A stretch of 36,103 nucleotides of DNA from an uncultured Sphingomonas sp. (GTDB lineage Bacteria; Pseudomonadota; Alphaproteobacteria; Sphingomonadales; Sphingomonadaceae), in contig NZ_CALMAW010000037.1 in NCBI RefSeq assembly GCF_937859915.1, positions 1 to 36,103 of the forward strand, read 5' to 3'. The notes beneath the pieces are model-generated. The model saw only the letters and a program-made list of their open reading frames with translations, was not told where the DNA came from and searched no databases. This document shows positions 33,324 through 36,103 of this stretch, piece by piece (positions within the stretch are counted from its first letter, which is position 1; each line of letters starts with the position of its first letter). The translations under genes were made by a program, and so were the position numbers.

Positions 33324-35329
33324 GACGGACGCTTCAGGCTGGGGAGCAGGACTTCGGCGCGGACGCGGCGACGCTCGCGATCGATCCGTGCGACCTCGTC
33401 GGCCGAAATCTCATATTCGTCCTCGTCGCGCCAGGCGAACCAGACGAAGGTGGCGAAGGCGCCGACGAACCCCGCGATCACCATCCACCAGATGTGCCAG
33501 ATCATCGCGAAGCCCATCACGACTGCGAAAAAGGCGGTGATGAAGCCGGTCGCGCTGTTGTGCGGCATTTCGATCGCCTCATAGGTCGGTTCGGCGACCA
33601 GCCGCTGCTGCTCGATCGCGGTGCGCTTGATGCCCCAATAGGCCTCCTCGCCTTCGACATTGGGCAGCACCGCGAAGTTGAACACCGGCGGCGGCGACGC
33701 CGTCGCCCACTCGAGGCTGCGGCCATCCCACGGATCTCCGGTCAGATCGCGGCGGTTGTCGCGGTCGCGGATCGAGACGATCAGCTGCGCGATCTGGCAG
33801 CCGATCCCGGCGGTGATGATCAGCGCGCCGACGCCGGCAAGGTAGAGAAGCGGCGTCCAGGCCGGATCATTGGTGTGCTGCATCCGCCGCGTCATCCCCA
33901 TCAGGCCGAGCGCGTAGAGCGGCATGAAGGCGAAGTAGAAGCCGATCGTCCAGCACCAGAAGGCAGCCTTGCCGAGCCCCTCGTGCAGCGTGAAGCCGAA
34001 CGCCTTGGGGAACCAGTAGGTATAGCCCGCGAACGCGCCGAACAGCACGCCGCCGATGATGACGTTGTGGAAATGCGCGACCAGGAACACCGAATTGTGG
34101 AGCTGGAAGTTGGCGGGGGGCACCGCCAGCAACACCCCGGTCATCCCGCCGATTACGAAGGTGACGATGAAGCCCAGCGACCAGAGGATCGGCACCTCGA
34201 AGCGGACCCGGCCGCCATACATGGTGAACATCCAGTTGAAGACCTTCACGCCGGTCGGCACCGCGATGATCATCGTCATCACCCCGAAGAAGCCGTTGAC
34301 GTCGGCGCCCGCGCCCATCGTGAAGAAATGGTGCAGCCAGACGATGAAGGCGAGGATGCAGATCGTCATCGTCGCGATGATCATCGAGCGGTAGCCGAAC
34401 AGGGGCTTGCCCGAGAAGGTCGAGATCACCTCGGAGAACACGCCGAAGGCGGGCAATATCAGGATGTAGACCTCGGGATGCCCCCAGGCCCAGATCAGGT
34501 TCATGTACATCATCGAATTGCCGCCGGCTTCGTCGGTGAAGAAATGAAAGCCGAGATAGCGGTCGAGCGACAGCATCGCGAAGGTCGCGGTCAGGATCGG
34601 GAAGGCGGCGACGATCAGCAGGTTGGAGGCGAGCGCGGTCCAGCAGAACACCGGCATGCGGGTCAGCGCCATGCCCGGCGCGCGCATCTTGAGGATCGTG
34701 GTGACGAGGTTGATGCCCGAGAGCAACGTCCCTACCCCCGCGATCTGCAGCGACCAGAGATAATAGTCGACGCCGACGCCGGGCGAATATTTGAGCTCGG
34801 AAAGCGGCGGATAGGCGAGCCAGCCGGTACGCGCGAACTCGCCGATGACGAGGCTCATATTGGTCAGCAGCACGCCCGAGGCGGTCAGCCACAGGCTCAC
34901 CGAATTGAGCGTCGGGAAGGCGACGTCGCGTATGCCGAGCTGGAGCGGCACGGCAAAGTTCATCAGCCCGATGACGAACGGCATCGCGGTGAAGAAGATC
35001 ATGATCGTGCCGTGCGCGGAGAAGATCTGGTCATAATGTTCGGGCGGCAGATAGCCCTGCGCGCCACCGGTCGCGAGCGCGAGCTGCGAGCGCATGAGCA
35101 GCGCGTCGGAGAAGCCGCGCAGCAGCATCACCATCGCCAGCATGCAATACATCACGCCGATCCGCTTGTGATCGACCGAGGTGATCCATTCCTTCCACAG
35201 ATAGGGCCAATGGCCTTTCACCGTGATCCAGCTCAGCAGCGATCCGATCACCACGATCAGGATCACCGAGGTGGCGAGCGGGATCGGCTCGTCGAACGGG
35301 ATCGCCGCCCAGCTCAGCTTGCCCAGCAT
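33320..35329 (-). CDS. cyoB: Cytochrome bo3 ubiquinol oxidase subunit I
   Basis: The catalytic proton-pumping subunit, 669 residues. With the start at 35329 the numbering matches E. coli CyoB residue for residue up to at least position 334: quinol-site R71, D75, H98 and Q101, low-spin haem ligand H106, CuB/cross-linked H284 and Y288 with E286 between them (GHPEVY), and CuB ligands H333-H334. A later [11 protein letters not shown] supplies the last haem ligands. Having quinol-site residues and lacking a CuA subunit, it oxidises ubiquinol, not cytochrome c. The frame extends 57 nt upstream into cyoA, but AGGGGAATTGAG just before 35329 marks the start. Confidence 0.97.
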   Translation of the reverse strand: MLGKLSWAAIPFDEPIPLATSVILIVVIGSLLSWITVKGHWPYLWKEWITSVDHKRIGVMYCMLAMVMLLRGFSDALLMRSQLALATGGAQGYLPPEHYDQIFSAHGTIMIFFTAMPFVIGLMNFAVPLQLGIRDVAFPTLNSVSLWLTASGVLLTNMSLVIGEFARTGWLAYPPLSELKYSPGVGVDYYLWSLQIAGVGTLLSGINLVTTILKMRAPGMALTRMPVFCWTALASNLLIVAAFPILTATFAMLSLDRYLGFHFFTDEAGGNSMMYMNLIWAWGHPEVYILILPAFGVFSEVISTFSGKPLFGYRSMIIATMTICILAFIVWLHHFFTMGAGADVNGFFGVMTMIIAVPTGVKVFNWMFTMYGGRVRFEVPILWSLGFIVTFVIGGMTGVLLAVPPANFQLHNSVFLVAHFHNVIIGGVLFGAFAGYTYWFPKAFGFTLHEGLGKAAFWCWTIGFYFAFMPLYALGLMGMTRRMQHTNDPAWTPLLYLAGVGALIITAGIGCQIAQLIVSIRDRDNRRDLTGDPWDGRSLEWATASPPPVFNFAVLPNVEGEEAYWGIKRTAIEQQRLVAEPTYEAIEMPHNSATGFITAFFAVVMGFAMIWHIWWMVIAGFVGAFATFVWFAWRDEDEYEISADEVARIDRERRRVRAEVLLPSLKRPS

Positions 35330-35330
35330 C

Positions 35331-36103
35331 TCAATTCCCCTGCGCGTGCGGGCTGCGCGGCGACACCTGCGCAGTGGGACGGCCACCGGCCGGCTCGCCG
35401 GCGGGCGGCGCCTTCCGGCTGACGATCGCGTCGAACAAGCCCGGCGTCACCGATCGGTAGGTCATCGGCTTATTCGCCTGGCTCTGCTGGGCGAGCGCGG
35501 CATAGCCCGCGGCATCGAGCAGCGGCCCGGTCTGCTTGGCGTGCGCGACCCAGGTCGCGAACAGCGCGGGGGTCAGGGCATCGACGTTGAAATGCATGTC
35601 GGAAAAGCCATCCCCGCTGAAGTGCGCGGACAGGCCGGGATAGATACCGGGCTTGTCCGCCTGAAGGTTGAGCCGGGTGGTCATCCCGGCCATCGTGTAG
35701 ATCTGGCTGCCGAGCTGCGGCACGAAGAAGCTGTTCCAGACGCTCGCCGAGGTCAGGCGGAAGCTGATCGGGGTCCCGGCGGGCACGACCAGCCGGTTGA
35801 CCGTCGCGACGCCTTGGTCGGGATAGATGAACAGCCATTTCCAATCGAGCGAAACGACCTCGACGGTGATCGGCGCGACCTTCGAGACGAGCGGCTTGGG
35901 CGGGTCGAGGTCGTGGCTGCTCACCCATCCGATGCCGCCGAGCAGCAGGACGACCATCGCGGGGATAGCCCAGACGATCATCTCGATCCGCCCCGAATAT
36001 TCCCAGTCGGGCAGATAGGTCGCGCGGCTGTTCGAGGCACGATACCACCAGGCGATGCCCAGTGTAGCCAGGATCGTCGGGATGACGATGGCGAGCATGA
36101 TCC
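35331..36103 (-). CDS. cyoA: Cytochrome bo3 ubiquinol oxidase subunit II, 5' end outside the window
   Basis: The window edge cuts the gene inside its first membrane helix: the visible part starts [15 protein letters not shown], matching the helix after the lipoprotein signal of CyoA. A second helix (about residues 40-58 of the visible part) and the periplasmic cupredoxin-like domain follow ([14 protein letters not shown], then [18 protein letters not shown]). CuA ligands are absent, as expected for a quinol oxidase. The C terminus is a Pro/Gly/Ser-rich tail. It ends 1 nt before the cyoB start. The promoter and signal peptide lie beyond the edge. Confidence 0.95.
   Translation of the reverse strand, partial: IMLAIVIPTILATLGIAWWYRASNSRATYLPDWEYSGRIEMIVWAIPAMVVLLLGGIGWVSSHDLDPPKPLVSKVAPITVEVVSLDWKWLFIYPDQGVATVNRLVVPAGTPISFRLTSASVWNSFFVPQLGSQIYTMAGMTTRLNLQADKPGIYPGLSAHFSGDGFSDMHFNVDALTPALFATWVAHAKQTGPLLDAAGYAALAQQSQANKPMTYRSVTPGLFDAIVSRKAPPAGEPAGGRPTAQVSPRSPHAQGN

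Noticed and set aside
33494-35422. 642-codon plus-strand open frame opposite cyoB
   Set aside because: CyoB is certain on the other strand, residue numbering included; the antisense text is His/Asp/Arg-rich, as expected from the complement of a high-GC membrane protein gene.
1-36103. tRNA, rRNA, CRISPR arrays, insertion sequences or prophage genes
   Set aside because: None recognised by eye on either strand; no transposase, integrase or regular repeat array is present among the open frames.

Overview
The window is a high-GC chromosomal segment from an alphaproteobacterium. The most likely source is a sphingomonad (Sphingomonas or a close relative). This is inferred from the gene set (KirBac channel, bacteriophytochrome-HWE kinase, GH47 mannosidase, P. 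denitrificans-style cob genes), the codon use, and an inverted repeat of a kind I recall between genes in these genomes. No phage, transposase, tRNA, rRNA or CRISPR array was seen. Most of the DNA is coding, and most long antisense frames are GC-rich shadows.

Left part (1-7643): the 5' end of an efflux adaptor gene (minus) diverges from a DHA2-type MFS exporter. Next comes a plus-strand tyrosine/homogentisate block: hppD with a recognisable promoter and operator-like dyad, an 83-bp imperfect inverted repeat, hmgA, a small Rieske protein, an FAD amine-oxidase-like enzyme and a Tat-exported GH47 alpha-mannosidase. The last four are tightly packed. Maleylacetoacetate isomerase and fumarylacetoacetase are absent, so the pathway must finish elsewhere.

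Middle (7644-20969): stress and signalling genes. These are a single-domain response regulator, an uncharacterised protein, a cold-shock protein followed by an IF-1 paralogue and a 45-residue protein, a molybdopterin oxidoreductase (minus) divergent from a hybrid bacteriophytochrome kinase, an L,D-transpeptidase-like exported protein, a Pit phosphate transporter with a good candidate PhoB box, a KirBac potassium channel, a DedA protein, and a MASE1-PAS-PAS-GGDEF diguanylate cyclase. The Shine-Dalgarno of the cyclase gene lies inside a perfect 10-bp hairpin.

Cobalamin block (21002-27582): cobU (minus) diverges from cobC-cbiB-cobQ (plus). These converge on cobS, a histidine phosphatase, cobT and a DUF1636 protein (minus). 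Together they cover the late steps: aminopropanol-arm supply and attachment, amidation, nucleotide-loop assembly. No cobalamin riboswitch is visible. The cobS frame has no stop at the usual family length and runs far into antisense cobQ. The DUF1636 gene is preceded by a 13-codon upstream ORF with a good ribosome binding site.

Right part (28023-36103): one closely spaced minus-strand run, cyoA (cut by the window edge)-cyoB-cyoC-cyoD-GMC oxidoreductase-DoxX-cupin-SMP-30/lactonase-VOC. Gaps are at most 10 nt and several junctions are 4-nt overlaps. It reads as a quinone-reducing dehydrogenase plus lactonase wired to its own bo3-type quinol oxidase, and it is the most system-like feature of the window.
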